A DNA stretch of 64,000 nt from the NCBI GenBank assembly GCA_000469685.2, contig LS997567.1, positions 36,395,505-36,459,504 on the forward strand, read 5' to 3'. The notes under the pieces are model-generated. The model worked only from the letters and a program-made list of their open reading frames with translations. It made no database searches and was not told the origin of the DNA. Source of the DNA: Haemonchus contortus. Lineage: Eukaryota > Nematoda > Chromadorea > Rhabditida > Trichostrongylidae. How positions within the stretch are numbered: the first letter of the stretch is position 1; every line of letters starts with the position of its first letter. The translations under genes and the position numbers were made by a program. Shown here in pieces: positions 23,309 to 36,083 of the stretch.

Positions 23309-26300
23309 ATGAGAGATCGACTGGCCGACTTCCAAGTAAGCGCATTCGGATGTCAATGGAGCATAAGTAAACATTTACGCAGTGGGGGGAGGGTTTATCT
23401 TGCCTTTATCTTTAATGTGTTCATTTATTCATACAGCTATATTTGGCTGTATTTTTTTGACAATGGGACCGGATTACTTGTTTACGAAGTGTGATGAGAG
23501 TTGTATGTTGACGGAACTCCCCGAAATCGTTTCCTTGTTTTCATGTTTTGACAAGTAAACACGAAGTGCCTGTTTTGCATAAATAAAGATTAGTAGGGGC
23601 TGTTAGGCAGGATATTGTGCGAAAGTCTCATTTCTTGATCAAATTAATTTCTATTTACTTATATGCCTTACTATACAGTTATTTGTTCCATTATCTGTTC
23701 CAGCGGCGTGTGGTAACAGATCGCTTCGAGGAAGTCGAACTTGGACCTCCAGATGGTGTAGCGGTACCGTTAGCAAACGCATTGGATTCACGCATAATGT
23801 ATGTTACTCATCTAAATCCTGACTGACAGTTCAATACAACAATTTACTACTGTTTACTCTCTGATTGGCGCTGAGTCATCGCTTTGTGCTGCAGCAGTTA
23901 CAGCTGCCCTTTGATAATAGATCATAAAAATCACAATGAAGTTGTGCTCATTCATGCGATGTCCTAAAAGTGCATGCTGATTTGGATAGATAGAGGTTTC
24001 AAGTAAACTGAACTGATTTTAAACTGAAAAGTTAAGGCAACTGCTATATGCCACCTTCGAAAGCGGCATTCAGCAAATTGATGATATCGAAAGTAGACTA
24101 CCAGTTTTACTTGTATCAAATAACAACAAAATGGAAGAACATTGGTTTGAAAAAGAGTCCTTTAGAATTTTTCTCCTTTCAAGAAGACCTTCCATGTTAA
24201 GAAAAGTCTGAAAACTAATATCAACAATAAGAGCCGTGGCTTCAGGCGCGACTCTTACGGTAATGTTGACCATGCTTATAGTTTTCTAAAGAAGAGCGTT
24301 TTATGAGCGTTATTTACAGTTTTCTTCGTTTTTTTTGTATCTGTAAGGGCTGTCTGCTTTCGTTTTATGGATTTCTGGCCAAAACCTGCTGGTACGAGAG
24401 ATTTTTGTGCCTTTTAAAACAGGAGCATAGAAATGGTTCCAACAACCTACTGTCGTTGGGTAACATCACCAAGGAATGGGGGGGGGGGGGGACAACCTTA
24501 GAATTAGCTATGCAAGTGTTTTAACTATTCGATTTCTTAGAGAAAAAGCTAACTGTGTATATCGAGGATGTGCATTACTATCACCGCTTTTCACCTTGGA
24601 GAACGGGGCATTCAGCAAATTGGTACACCGAAAGTGGATGTAGGGCTAATCTGTATGGGAAGTATTAGTTCCTCATGGGAGACCTACATTTTTCTCGGAA
24701 TAATCTGTCCATCGCTTGTTGTAGGTAGGGTAGGTCAAAAATGCTCGCAAGTTCGCTCATTACTTATTGAGCCAAGTGTATTGCCCTCTTAGATATTTAT
24801 CTTAGATATAAGTAGATGAACATGAAAGAAACACTTCCAGGACATATATTTGTAAATTCAAACTCGCATCCATAACAATCTGAATAAAACCTAAATGAAA
24901 TTCAGCCACAACTTTCGATTTGTTTCCTTCAAATCGTGCAGGTATCCGCAACGCGACCGCACGTTCAATTGTTTGCACTTGTGGACCAGGCATTAAGTCT
25001 CATTCCTTTTTCTCAAAAAGGGTTTTCAGTTTTCTGCGAAAGGTTCTCGATGAGCTTCAGTCAGAAATCGAATCGTTACATCGAAAACAACAACACATAC
25101 TATCGCTGGCCATAGCGGACCCCTCTGAAAAGGTTTGATGTTGTCTCATTTGAACTCTGTCGGCTTCTTTAGATTGCCTGAGGCTTTATAACTTGATAAG
25201 TGGTAATTTCAGGATGTACTTGAAGATCAAATCTCCAAAATTCGTCGGAAAACATGCGATTTGCGTAAAATGGTCAATGAGGTCGACAACGAGTTCAGCG
25301 AGTTTGCTAGAGGTAAGCGCTCACCCACATCGTTCATCCAAGTGTAACCAATGGGACACGCCCGTTGTAGCATAAACAGTATCAGGAGCTTTGTACGTTA
25401 GAAATCCTATTCAGTGTGCGAATCACAAGGAGAAGTTCGAATTCGAAAAAATCAGATCGATTTGATTAGGAAGAAACTCCGTGATGTCATCGTTCGTTTC
25501 AATGAAACCCATGCGGATTATCGATCGAGGGTATCAGGTGAGTATTATACAGTAAACTATTGGGGGGTGCGGAAAGTAGCTGCCAAAATACGGCCAAATT
25601 TTAGAACAGTAGAACATTTTAATTTCCTACCTTAGCGGAATAATTTCAATTATCATCGCTTGAATTCCTCTAATGCTCTATGGGGCCTTGATCCCTTTGG
25701 CGGAGAACGATGGCCCACAGGCCGAGGGTCATTCTCAATAAGGTCATGATCAATTTGACGCTTCTGTTCCAGGTGGTGGAGATCGGCAGAGGTGGTAGGC
25801 GCTCGGAGTCAGCTCCGTGCTGCACGGAAGGTATGGCAGAACTTCCCATTCAAGCTTCAGAGCTTCCTGGAGATCTTTTTTGCGATGTGGGGACGCGCGT
25901 CCTACAAAAAGCGGTTTTTGTCTAGCTTATGATGCTCCTTGTGCGTCTTGTCGGACAACCTTTGCGGAAGAGTTCAGTAGACCTCGGTTGTAAAGTTCGT
26001 GTCTCCAGCAGTAACTCAGGTGGTAGATTCCATGAACTCCTCACAAGTAAGTGAGCATGAAATTTTATTCATGGATCCCACATTTTCACCTGGATGTTCT
26101 CGGCGTTTCTTTAATCACACCTGGCAGGTTTGCAGGTTTGGTAAATGTAGAGGATCCATTTTCCATGTCCAGTAACTATGATGTCCAGCCAGTTAAAAGT
26201 GCGACTTCGGGAGAACACTTGCTAGAGATGGTCACTGTGGTCTTTGAACACTAAGATTGGCAGCAAAACATCGCCCCCTTTCATATAAGTGCTGTTTCAG

Positions 26301-29300
26301 CAGTTTTTTCAGTTCGTCCAGAGATATCGCAGAAGGTCGACCGGGGCGAGGCTCATCTTCGAGTTTCTAGTCTCCGGTTTTGAAGCGTTGAAACCAGACA
26401 CACAGACCGATCAGAATGGATATCAGGGGTGAATACTTGACACAAACTTCGATGAACTTCAGCAGCGGAGAGAACAGATTCGAGTTCGTAAAGGAGTGCG
26501 CTCCTCACACAGAAATCTCATGAATTTTCCAGAAAACTCTGGAAAAATTCTGGACTACTGGGAACTTTTCAGCAGGTACTTTCCGCACCCCTAACAGTTG
26601 CTGGAGCTTCCAAAGCTCATTATTCGAAAGATTGAATAGTTGGAAATCATTTACATACTGCAGAAATTTAGTTCGAGTACGGCGTCAGTTACGAGCGGTC
26701 GGTGAGAATATCACTGAAGAAGAGGCAGATAAGATAATTGACTCGGCTGGTCGTGATGAGGTACGTTTTCAAAACAAAATTTCGAAATTCGGATGAAAAT
26801 GAGAAAGTTACGTGCAATAAATGGAAGACGAGTTTGCCTTAGCAGCTGTTCAATCCAAAATAGAGTGTTGAGTCGCTATTGCAGGTGTCATCAACGCTTA
26901 AAGGCACAGCTTACGATAAAAGTGTTTTTTCGATGTATCGCTAGAATGAATTTGCGGGACCCCCGTATGCCGTATGTGACACTATCATACCGGGAAACTC
27001 CCTAGATGGGACGTTTTAAAGTCTCAAAGATTGTCCCGTGTGTATGCGTGGACGAGTTTCACTGGCGGCGTTGCAGAGGCTGCACCGATCACAAGGGAAC
27101 ACATGTAGGAAGTTCAAACAACTTGTCATGACCCATAGCGACAGTGAAAGACAGTTCTGTACAGTTCTAACTTGAGCTCTCTGTTCAATCGCAATAACTG
27201 GAATCTCGTCCGAATACCCCTTCCATGTTATTGCCGTCATGGCAATCTCGACCAACCTCTATTTTCCCTACTTTCGAGGAGCCATATTTTTCTCAAAATC
27301 GGCAAATTCTTCCGCTTTCTTCGTTACCTATGAACTATTCCCAATCCATACTTCCGCTTTTTGAATAAAAACGGGTACCTCAATATTATCGTGAACTGTG
27401 CATTTAGGAGCTGTTGCATCCAAAAGAAAGTGTTGAGTCGCTATTGCAGGTGTCATTAACGGTTAAAGTAGAAAAAAGCCGGTACACATGTATACACGGG
27501 TAAAATTACCCTTTTAAAGATGTTTTTATTCAATGGCAGAAACTAATAATTGAAGTATCTCCTTGGAATACGGTAGCCAGAAGATCAAACCTACTTTTCG
27601 TTATAAATTCTCTTAGATCCATTTTAAGGATTCTATGACAGTCACTGGTAAGGAGTATGTTGGAAGGGTGCCAAGGACGTCGCCAACTCATTTGTCTTTC
27701 CTCCTACTGTGGTTGTTATCGATAGTCTGGCAACTCTGAGCGACTCATTTCAACTTTTCAACTTTAATGTTCTCCTAGGGGCAGGACAACCTCGGTACCT
27801 AGAAATTATTCTACTCTTCAAGTTCTAAAACAACTAAATAGCTTATCGCACATTGTGGCGATTGATTGCGATGGGCGTAGGTTCTACCATGTACTTATTC
27901 TCCTCAATTTTGTTTTCCTCTTTCACCTCGTTTCATATGTTTCAACACCTAAACGGTAGGGTAATGGGAATCAATCCATAACATGGCCATTTTCTAGAAT
28001 GTATCAATTTACTACGACGTTAAATCTAGCATTAGTTCACGAAAAACTACTGCCAATATTTCTCTGATTATGATTATCTTCAAGGACATCGTTCATTCAT
28101 AATCCCGTCAGGTTTTCTGACATGATATGGCTCATCATCAAAGCCACTTATCTCCCAAAACTCGACAGTTTACATTTTCGACTTCTCTCTTATTTTAGTA
28201 ATAAAATGATGTAAGACTCTGAGAATCTCCTGACTTGTCAACTACAGGAAATTCTAACGACGTTTCTCCTTATTCTGATTATTGCGAAGCCGGGGCGACA
28301 AAAGCCTACTACTTCACTATAAAAATGGTTTCTGAGATTCCCCCACTGGATGAATTTGAGGCCCCTGCGTATACCATATCTGGCACTATTAGGTCGGAAA
28401 ACGGTCTAGTTAGGGAGTTATAAAGGCCCAAAGATTGGCCCGTGTGTATCCTCGGACGAGTTTCACCGGGATTACACCGATCACAACAGAACCCAAGTAG
28501 GAAGTTCGAACAACTTGTCATGACCCATAGCGACAGTGAAAGAGAGTTTTGTACATTTCTGACTTGATGTAGTCAACTCTTTGCGCAATTACAATAACTA
28601 AAATCTCGTCCGAATACCCCTTCCATGTTATTTCCGTCATGCCAATCTCGTCCAACCTCTATTTTCCCTACTTTTGAAGAGCCATATTTTTATCGATATC
28701 GGCGAATTCTCTCGCTTTCTTCGCTACCGATGAACTGTCCCCAATTTATACTTCCGCTTTTAGAATAAGAACGGGTACCTCAAAATTATCGTGAACTGTG
28801 CCTTTAATCATTTCCTTTTCGTATAGATATCACAGCTGTAGTGAATACGTAGAACCAAATAAACAGGTCAATTTCAGTTATTCTTCCGTGAAGTCAACCC
28901 GCTTTCGGTGTCCGCTAGGGCGGCATTAACCGACGTAAAACGACGACATAACGAAATCGTTGAGCTTGAGAAGAGTATCCAGGAAATGCAGGAGATATTT
29001 ATCGACTTGCAGAATCTTACAGAAGTTCAGGTAGGAAGATCACTTCTATGCTATTGTCAGTATCCTGCCATTGCATAAATTACCATTCTCACGTGGTGTG
29101 TCCATAGCTGTCGCAAAACGTATATACTTGAATGTCCACAATGAGTGACAATTGGGCGGGCGATCAGCGATCAGCGTTTAGGCTTGATCTACTCCCAGAT
29201 CTCTGCTTCCAATACTGCTGCTTCCTCCCCTTTCTCAGAGCTCTCTTTGAGCATGATTAGAAATCCCCTTTTTTCTTGCTTTGTAAGGAAACATTCATTT

Positions 29301-32157
29301 TTTTATTTGTTTTCCTTGCTATCATCTTCCTTTTTTTTGGGAATGCCCAGGATCTACTCAGTATTAACCAGTATTGAGCCATGTGAACCTTATTCCATGA
29401 TTCTTGCAATACACCTGCCACACCTTTCTATTACGGGGAACGTCCGTTGCGCGCGTTCGTCGAAAGTAGATCACCCCGCCAAATTCGCGCGCGGCACAAA
29501 CCACTGAGGTCTTTAGATGACATTACAGTACTACTAAGTGCCAGTGGAGCGCATGATTTGCATTTGTCCGTGTCATCTTCTTTTTGACTGACGGCCGTGG
29601 ACCAAGCGCAAATCGTATGCCCCACTGACAACTGCGTCAAGTATCGCGGGCTGACCCGCCGCATGCGATCTACTTCAGACGGACGCGCGCAAAGAAGCGC
29701 ATCCTTCCATTACAGCACTGGTCAAAAGAATCGGCATTCTGCGAGATTGCTTCTGACCTCTATCTCTTTCTTTTTCTCTCAAACTTTCCTGCTTCTAATT
29801 GTTCTCAATTTCTATTACAAATCATGTGCGATTCATTTCCATAGGCAGTAGCTTGAGGGTCGGGCTGCATACCAGAAATGCCTACCTACCTGTCCTAGAT
29901 AAGGCTTTCGAGCTTTAAGTGTCAGTGAGCTTGGAGCAGGCTGGGGTAGAAGACGATTCATCGCACTGTATTAGCAGACTCTGCCGGATACGATTGTAGC
30001 CGGACAGGCCTCCGTATGTCTACAATGTTGAAGTATGTAGTTCAGGTGTAATTGACTCATGTGCACCAGCTAGATGCTCATTAATTTTATAGCTTTTTCC
30101 AACCATTTTCTCCCATTCTCAAACCTTTCCGTTTATACTTCTACTGCTCTTCATTGGGATCTCTCAATTCGCTTCCTCCAATGTATCTCTGCTCATCACT
30201 TTTGTTTCTGAGCGTTGCCACAGCATCTGTGAAATGCAAAACTCACAGAAAGCATAAACAATACATTACCAAATGTAATGTACTTGTTTGCTCAATAGCT
30301 CAGCGGTAAGCGATGGGAACTTATACACGCTCACTCCCTGCCCAAAAATTTTTCATTGAGAGGTTCCTTCTGAGTACTTGAAGAGCCTCAAAAGGAGTAT
30401 CAGTAATTTTAGCTCGATGAAATATTAGAATTTCAAGCTCACAGTGAAAAGCGAGTATCGAATAAGAGGGCAGACAGTTGTAAACTCAGTGGCTGCTTTC
30501 ATAGTACATTTAGCCCGCGGCGAGCGAGCGATTGAGGCGGCGCTTGGCCCTTGCTTACAACTGAATCTTGGTCAATACGCGGGCAAACGTCGCGCCAATC
30601 GCTTGGTCGCTCGCTCGCTCGCGGGCCAAATCGTGGACTATGAAAGCAGCCAGTGAAATCAATGAATCAATTATTGGCTTTGCTGTGTTTTACCATAAAA
30701 AAATTAAAAACATTGGGAACATCCTCTGAGCAATTTTTCGTACGAAGTGAAGACGAGAACTGAAGTTTCTAAAAAGAAAGCACTTTGGAGATTTGAGATA
30801 ATTTTGCGAATGTACCAGTTAAAGGACATGTGATGCTACATACCATCACAGAATTGAATTACTCGGTTTCTCAGGCAAAGAATGCAAGACATAGAGTTTC
30901 AAAAATGAGGGGAAATTTTGAGATTTGGCCCCTGGAAAACTTATGAGCGTTTCATTTCAGGGTGATATTGTTGATAACATTGAACGGAACGTGGACACTA
31001 CGAAGGTCCATGTGGAAGAGGGAGCACGAAATGTCAAAGTCGGACTGGTGTACAAGAAGAGCGCCACAAGAAAAAAGGTCAGCTTTGGTTCAAGAGCGAT
31101 TCAAGAATTTTTCCCGCTCATGCCTAAAAAACTGATGCATTTTATGACAAATCTTAAAAAACTTCCCTTATTTTTTTCTAACAAAAATCCATCGCATACA
31201 TTCAATTCGGCAAATCCCTGAGAAGTTCGTGGCCTGAATGACGTTATACATGGAGGTTATTTCTTGAAGCAAGTGCAGTTCTTCTGTCAGAAGTGAAGAA
31301 ATAGTTCATTTATCAGTAATGGATATATGAAATTCTAGCCGAATCCGAATAGCTCATTTGGCAGCATCGCTTTAGTTTGATGAGAATATCATATATCTAT
31401 TTTTGCGTGAGACCGACCCACTGATGTAATCATGTGGCTTTTTTACTACAAATTTTTGTGACCTATTTCCAGTTGGGCTAGCCCCTTTAAGGATCACAGA
31501 TTCGTGATAGCAATACTTACCAGGGTGAGACGGGCAGTAGGAACGGATCTGTGCAATCGATCCGCCGCACGCGGCTGTCGCGGACCTTTTGCCTAGTTAT
31601 AACAGTTCTGGCGTTCTTCATACAGCTCAGTTGCCATGCGATTATTACTTTAGACATGATTCTATTGTTATTTCTTTTGTTCCTGTATTTCTTACTTGCT
31701 GCTGCATTCTGCTACATTCCTTCGCGCGCGACGACTCTCTCGCCGCCACGCGACAATTTCGTTCCTACTGCAACACACCCCTTACCAAGCCATTGAGGAT
31801 TTCTCGTTTCCCAAGCATCGGCTCTTTAGCATTAATCCCTTCCGAGCATCAGTTCAGCAAGACGGTTCAACTGGGATTTCGTCCTTGTTTTGAGCCGAGG
31901 TTCATGCAAATCTGGATCCCCTTAAGTTTAATGGTTGGCATCTCATTAGACTCTGAGTTGATGGGAATCGTAAAAGTCTCCGCACTGACATTATATAATC
32001 AATTTTTCACTCGTTCCAAAGTTATAGCTCTACAGATCAATAATCCGGAAGAATATTTTCTTTTCAGATTATGGTGGCGTTGTGTGTTGTGATACTGATC
32101 CTTCTCATCATAGTGGCCGCTATTATCCTTGCAGTCGTACTGTCTGGTCGCAGATGA
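23309..32157 (+). CDS. Syntaxin (plasma-membrane Qa-SNARE), complete, 9 exons
   Basis: Target-membrane SNARE that drives vesicle fusion, tail-anchored in the membrane. Exons join in phase: 23309-23335, 23704-23798, 25030-25132, 25213-25312, 25415-25537, 26672-26760, 28878-29030, 30961-31077, 32068-32157. The product is 298 residues, the usual family length. A helical Habc region spans about residues 42-150. The SNARE motif (about 190-258) matches the syntaxin signature from RHNEIVELE to NIERNV, with the zero-layer Gln at 230 (the last codon of exon 7). The final exon encodes one hydrophobic anchor (about 270-293) ending SGRR. The first coding exon is only nine codons. It is closest to the nematode UNC-64/SYN-1/2/4 group; I cannot say which member. 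Its introns hold a dead mariner and copies of families A, B and C. Confidence 0.95.
24478..24491 (+). repeat. Poly-G tract (14 G)
   Basis: Uninterrupted run of 14 G in syntaxin intron 2. Similar tracts occur at 39158, 51071, 56369, 57106 and 60190, and a C tract at 40058. Confidence 0.95.
25560..26594 (-). pseudogene. Dead mariner transposon with degenerate transposase
   Basis: Inverted ends read GGGGTGCGGAAAGTA inward from both sides. On the minus strand the interior carries broken mariner transposase: a helix-turn-helix part (VCVWFQRFK, then EDEPRPGRPSA) near 26300-26420, a VTGHGKWIL stretch near 26160-26180, and DARPHIAKK near 25880-25910, which is the conserved D-x-ARPH catalytic block. 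Stops and frame changes separate them. About 1,035 bp, shorter than the usual 1.3 kb. It lies entirely in intron 5 of the syntaxin gene. Confidence 0.85.
26843..27468 (+). repeat. 60-bp direct repeat flanking family B copy 2
   Basis: AGCTGTT...GTTGAGTCGCTATTGCAGG occurs at 26843-26903 and again at 27409-27468 with a few differences. Both copies end at TTAAAG, the left edge of the element. Far too long for a normal target-site duplication. Confidence 0.8.
26899..27406 (+). mobile_element. MITE family B, copy 2
   Basis: Starts TTAAAGGCACAGCTTACGAT and ends ATCGTGAACTGTGCATTTA. It lies in intron 6 of the syntaxin gene, bounded by a 60-bp direct repeat (26843-26903 and 27409-27468). Confidence 0.85.
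28299..28806 (+). mobile_element. MITE family B, copy 3
   Basis: Interior and right end (ATCGTGAACTGTGCCTTTA) match the family; the left end is degraded. It also lies in syntaxin intron 6 and ends about 70 bp before exon 7. Confidence 0.8.
30296..30360 (+). other. tRNA A-box-like sequence, weak
   Basis: ATAGCTCAGCGGTAAGCG looks like the D-arm of a tRNA, but no B box follows at the expected distance. Probably a tRNA fragment or chance. It lies in syntaxin intron 7. Confidence 0.25.
30491..30651. mobile_element. Foldback element, family C copy 3
   Basis: Ends GGCTGCTTTCATAGTACATT and ATCGTGGACTATGAAAGCAGC, with GCGAGCGAGCG and GCTCGCTCGC arms. Shortest copy. In syntaxin intron 7. Confidence 0.75.
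31523..31781 (+). mobile_element. MITE family A, copy 3
   Basis: Ends GGGCAGTAGGAACGG and TCGTTCCTACTGC with the shared interior. In syntaxin intron 8, about 290 bp before the last exon. Confidence 0.85.
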
Positions 32158-32720
32158 ACTTCATTGTTTACTGAGAAAGTTCAGAAGCCATTTTAGAGCT
32201 GGCCTCATCTGTTTCTTCTTAAGAATCGCCGTCACAGTGCTGCCTTTTTACTTTACTTTACTTCTCTTCTATCTGCGCACTTCTTCTTTTCTGCAAGCCG
32301 GTTGGATTACTACTTGTCTCCTATGTTTTCCATTTGATTTTCGTTCCTGTGATGAGTTTGTTCGAAGTTGCATTCGCATGTTTACTTAGATTGATCAACG
32401 AGTCAATGCCCATTCTCCTAGCCTTCCTCCCTATATGTAAATGTATACTTTTTTCTGAATGGACGCATCAAGGGGGATGTCTAGCCCTGAAGAATAAGCC
32501 CAACTTAAACTGATCGCTCTCAAAACGAACAATAATTACGGTTGATCTTTAGATAATCAGAGACTTGTCCATCTACCTACTTACTTTCACGACAATTTTT
32601 AGGTTTTGTATAGATAGATAGAAGACAATGTTTAACGGGACGACATAACACTTATTCATAACCACTTAAACACTCTTTATTATGTGATCATTACTGTTGT
32701 ATTGTTACCGATGTGATAGC

Positions 32721-32726
32721 AATAAA
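32721..32726 (+). promoter_or_regulatory. Possible polyadenylation signal of the syntaxin gene
   Basis: AATAAA about 560 bases after the TGA stop, the first canonical hexamer I noticed downstream. The 3' UTR would be long for a nematode, so a non-canonical signal closer to the stop is possible. Confidence 0.35.
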
Positions 32727-32729
32727 GCA

Positions 32730-34404
32730 TAGCTTTATTCGTTCGTACAATTACATTACTACGAACTACTACAAATTACCAACCCTTAGGTAATGTATGA
32801 AACGAGATTAGTTTGCAAGAAATACTCATAAGACTGTTTGGCTATGAACTAATTAATCTCACCACTCTCAAATCGAGTAATCATTACTACAGTACTACTC
32901 GTCTGTTCGTCTGTTTATAGAGAGATGTTGTAAAAAGGAATGCTTGTTACATTGGCAACTTACTTCCAATTGACAGCCATTTGGGTGCGGAACTAATTCC
33001 AGAGGCCCAGGTTCTTCTTGGAACCCTCCTCCAGGCAGGGGAACAAAGGTCATCCCAACTATAGTGGGAAGTTAGTGGAATCACGCTTAAGTGGCTAATT
33101 AGTATGCGATTACTTTGTGAGAGAAATAAATATTGTTAGGCCCCCATTATTGAGCTTAACAAGTCATTCAAATTCTATTGACTCACGCATTCAAATGCCT
33201 CTTCAATTCTAAATGGGTATCGAGTTCATGGCGCATTCTCAAAGGCGCTGATCAGATCTAGTTTTTTTCCTGAGCCTGGACTCTATCCAGTGCCAATAAT
33301 TTTTCTACCTCACAATTCATAACAGAATAGCTTTATGTCTCAAAATCCTAATGAATTTGGGATGAGTGTTTAGAGTAACTAGGTAACTTTTATATCAACT
33401 CTTTGCAGAAAGTATGCAACACTTACTTGTTACTTCTAGTGAACTTCCGCAGTGATTGATTGTGCTCCACGTCGGGTTAAGTAAAACCCTCCAAGGTCAG
33501 CCGACGATTAATCTGCCTCGAACGAACGTTTTGTTGCCAACAGGCCAACCCTCTCAACTTCATGTAGAAACGGTGAGGGACAAGTTAAAAGGGTAATCAG
33601 GTGTTCACTATTACTGCAGAACTTTTAGATATTTCTCAAAACAAGTATTCATAGATCTTTTCCTTGCACTTTGGTTATATCTTTTATTGATTGTTACTAG
33701 AATCAGAGAACAAACGACTTTTTTGTGAAGGCAAACATTTCTCGTTAATCTTGTTGTACAGCTGTTGTCACGGTAAATCAGGAAACGCTGCAGAATTAAT
33801 CCCGTTTTAAATAAATCTCTATTCATTGCGCTGGAAGGCAACAATGGGCTATCTGATTGAAATCTGATTACAGGAAAAGCCTCTATAATAAAGGTCTTCG
33901 ATAAGGCAAAAGAAATAGGCAATGCGGAAGATAATAAAACAAAATCATGAATGATAATCCTCCACATTACCACAAGATCGAAGCGGTCGTTTATCTTCAT
34001 CGAACTAAATCGGAGTATAAACGGCAATCAACAAAAGGGGTTTCAACACGTTCTGCAGATATCTTCCACACTAAGCACATAATTTTTCTTCGGAATGTCC
34101 TCATCTGAATTGATGGAAGGGATGGACTCACAAGGAGGTGATAGCAGATCCATACAATGCAAAGCCAGGCCTATTAGGGCCTACAATACAAATGTTAGGG
34201 ATGAACAATTTTAATAATCTATAAATATACTCCAACCCTCTCGATTAACTGACCGTGGTTGACGAGAAGGAAATGGCGAAGTGATGTGATTCACTAGATC
34301 TGACATTTTGCCCATCAGTACAGCTTCCTCTCTCCCTGTGGAAAAGCCTTTGCCGTGGAAAAGCCGCACTGATAATGTAATATTGGCTGCTACTTCTGCT
34401 TTCA
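32730..34404. other. Intergenic stretch, nothing recognised
   Basis: AT-rich. The longest frame (138 codons, minus, 33611-34027) is unlike known proteins and has no splice context. Confidence 0.45.
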
Positions 34405-34662
34405 GGGTGTGGTGCAGTAAGAACGAAATTGTCGCGTGGCGGCGAGAAAGTCGTCGTGCGCGAAGGAATGTAGCAAAATGCAGCAGCAAGTAAGAAATAC
34501 AAGAGCAAAAGTACTAATAGTAGAATTATGCATATAATAATGATAGCATATCGATTGAGCTGCATGAAGAACGCTAGAGCTGCAATAACGGCCAATGAGT
34601 GGTCCGCGACAGTCGCGTGCGGCGGATCGATTACACAAAACCGTTCCTACTGCCCGTCTCCC
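34405..34662 (-). mobile_element. MITE family A, copy 4 (reverse orientation)
   Basis: Starts GGGTGTGGTGCAGTAAGAACG and ends CCGTTCCTACTGCCCGTCTC, the reverse complement of the other copies. Intergenic. Confidence 0.85.
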
Positions 34663-36083
34663 CTGCTTTCACTCTGTACAACTCGTTAACTTGCTTTCAT
34701 CCTGCAACACCTTCCGCCTGGTTCCATGCTTTGTTGCCCTTCACAATTAGATTAGTATAGTTGGTTTGTCTAAAAGTAACTTGTAAATAGATTGATCAGA
34801 CCTGAATGAATTTGGCATAGGCTAAGTTCTTGGAGGAAGACATCTAGATGACATTTAACTCACTGTTGAGGTTCGAAGCCTACAGCCAAGGCATTGCCTT
34901 CCTGTTACTAGATAGCAGTGGAATTTCGCGTTACAATCTTTTACAACGGACAGCTGCTCAACTTTGAAAAACAAAATTTTACCGACGTAGGAAATGGTGT
35001 TTTCAGGGTAGACAAAAAGAAATGTATAAGATTTTCGATAATTTATCCCGACCCTCGACAACTTAGCACCAGAAAACACAGTTGAGCTTGTCAAGCGTCG
35101 TTTGTTGAGTCCCCTTGACGAAATCAAATCCAACAGGTAATGATGAATGCCATTTTAAGGGGGGAAAATGCGATGACGAAATTGAGTGAAAATTGAAGCA
35201 TTTTACACGATTTGTACGTGTATTCAGAAAAAAACCTTTACTCCTTTCAGCCAAGGTACCTAAGAGCTGGTTAGAGTTGATTTGAGGAGCCCATGACATC
35301 TTCTAGGCGCACATTCCAGGTGTGCTCTGTCAAATTTTTTTTTTACATTTTTTGAATAATGTAGTTCTTGGACCTTCATCTGAGACTGTTTTGATACATC
35401 AACACGAGGATGGCTGAAAAATGTAGAAGAGTTGTTTTGTTGTTAACATTCTATTGTTTACTATGTTTGTTGTGTACTTTATTCAGCTCTTATTTAGTTT
35501 ATAGATGCATACAAGACACTGAGCTGGGAGCTTAGCACTTGTTCTATTGACGAGAGACCAGGGTTCTTCGAATATCAGCCGGATAGATGACAAGTTTGAG
35601 AGCAAGATAGCCTCCAGCTTGGACTGCCTAAATCTCGAACTCTCTAAGTTTTATTATAGTAATTCTATGTAGCAGGGGAGGACATTTTCAAATTTCAGAT
35701 TTTCCTTTTGTACACTACTTTTGGTGAGACCAGCAAATGCCTCTAGGAGAAAACTAGTCTTCGAATTTGGGATCTTTTGCTGTGGGAGGTCTGGTGCTAA
35801 TACTTTTTAGCGATTCTTTTTCGTTCACATTAATTCGCAATTTCATTTCACAAGAGTTGAGCTGCTCTTTTCAAATGAACTCGTCATTTTATTCGAAGGA
35901 CGATGCTGATGCTGCGATGGTGGAAAGCTGAGCGGAAATTACCTCATAAGCTTCTGGTAAGAATCTTCCTCGAAGACTGGTCAAGATACGAAGGTTATGT
36001 AACGAGCGTTTTGGAGCAGAGCAATGTATAGCATTTTCCAGAGCTATCTAAATTTTGCCAAGTACTATGTTTACACAGCTTTG
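34663..36083. other. Intergenic stretch, nothing recognised
   Basis: No gene or named repeat that I can support. Confidence 0.45.

Noticed and set aside
24062..24100. An extra syntaxin exon (GIQQIDDIES) in intron 2
   Set aside because: Exon 2 splices in phase straight to exon 3 at 25030, and the product then has the normal length and Habc order. The piece lacks a good acceptor and runs into a stop.
31551..32092. Hydrophobic frames such as MQLNRYAVITFG at 31589, 34245 and 41511, seemingly a repeated small membrane protein
   Set aside because: They lie within the family A MITE. The similarity is at the DNA level, the frame differs between copies, and no copy has a consistent start and stop.
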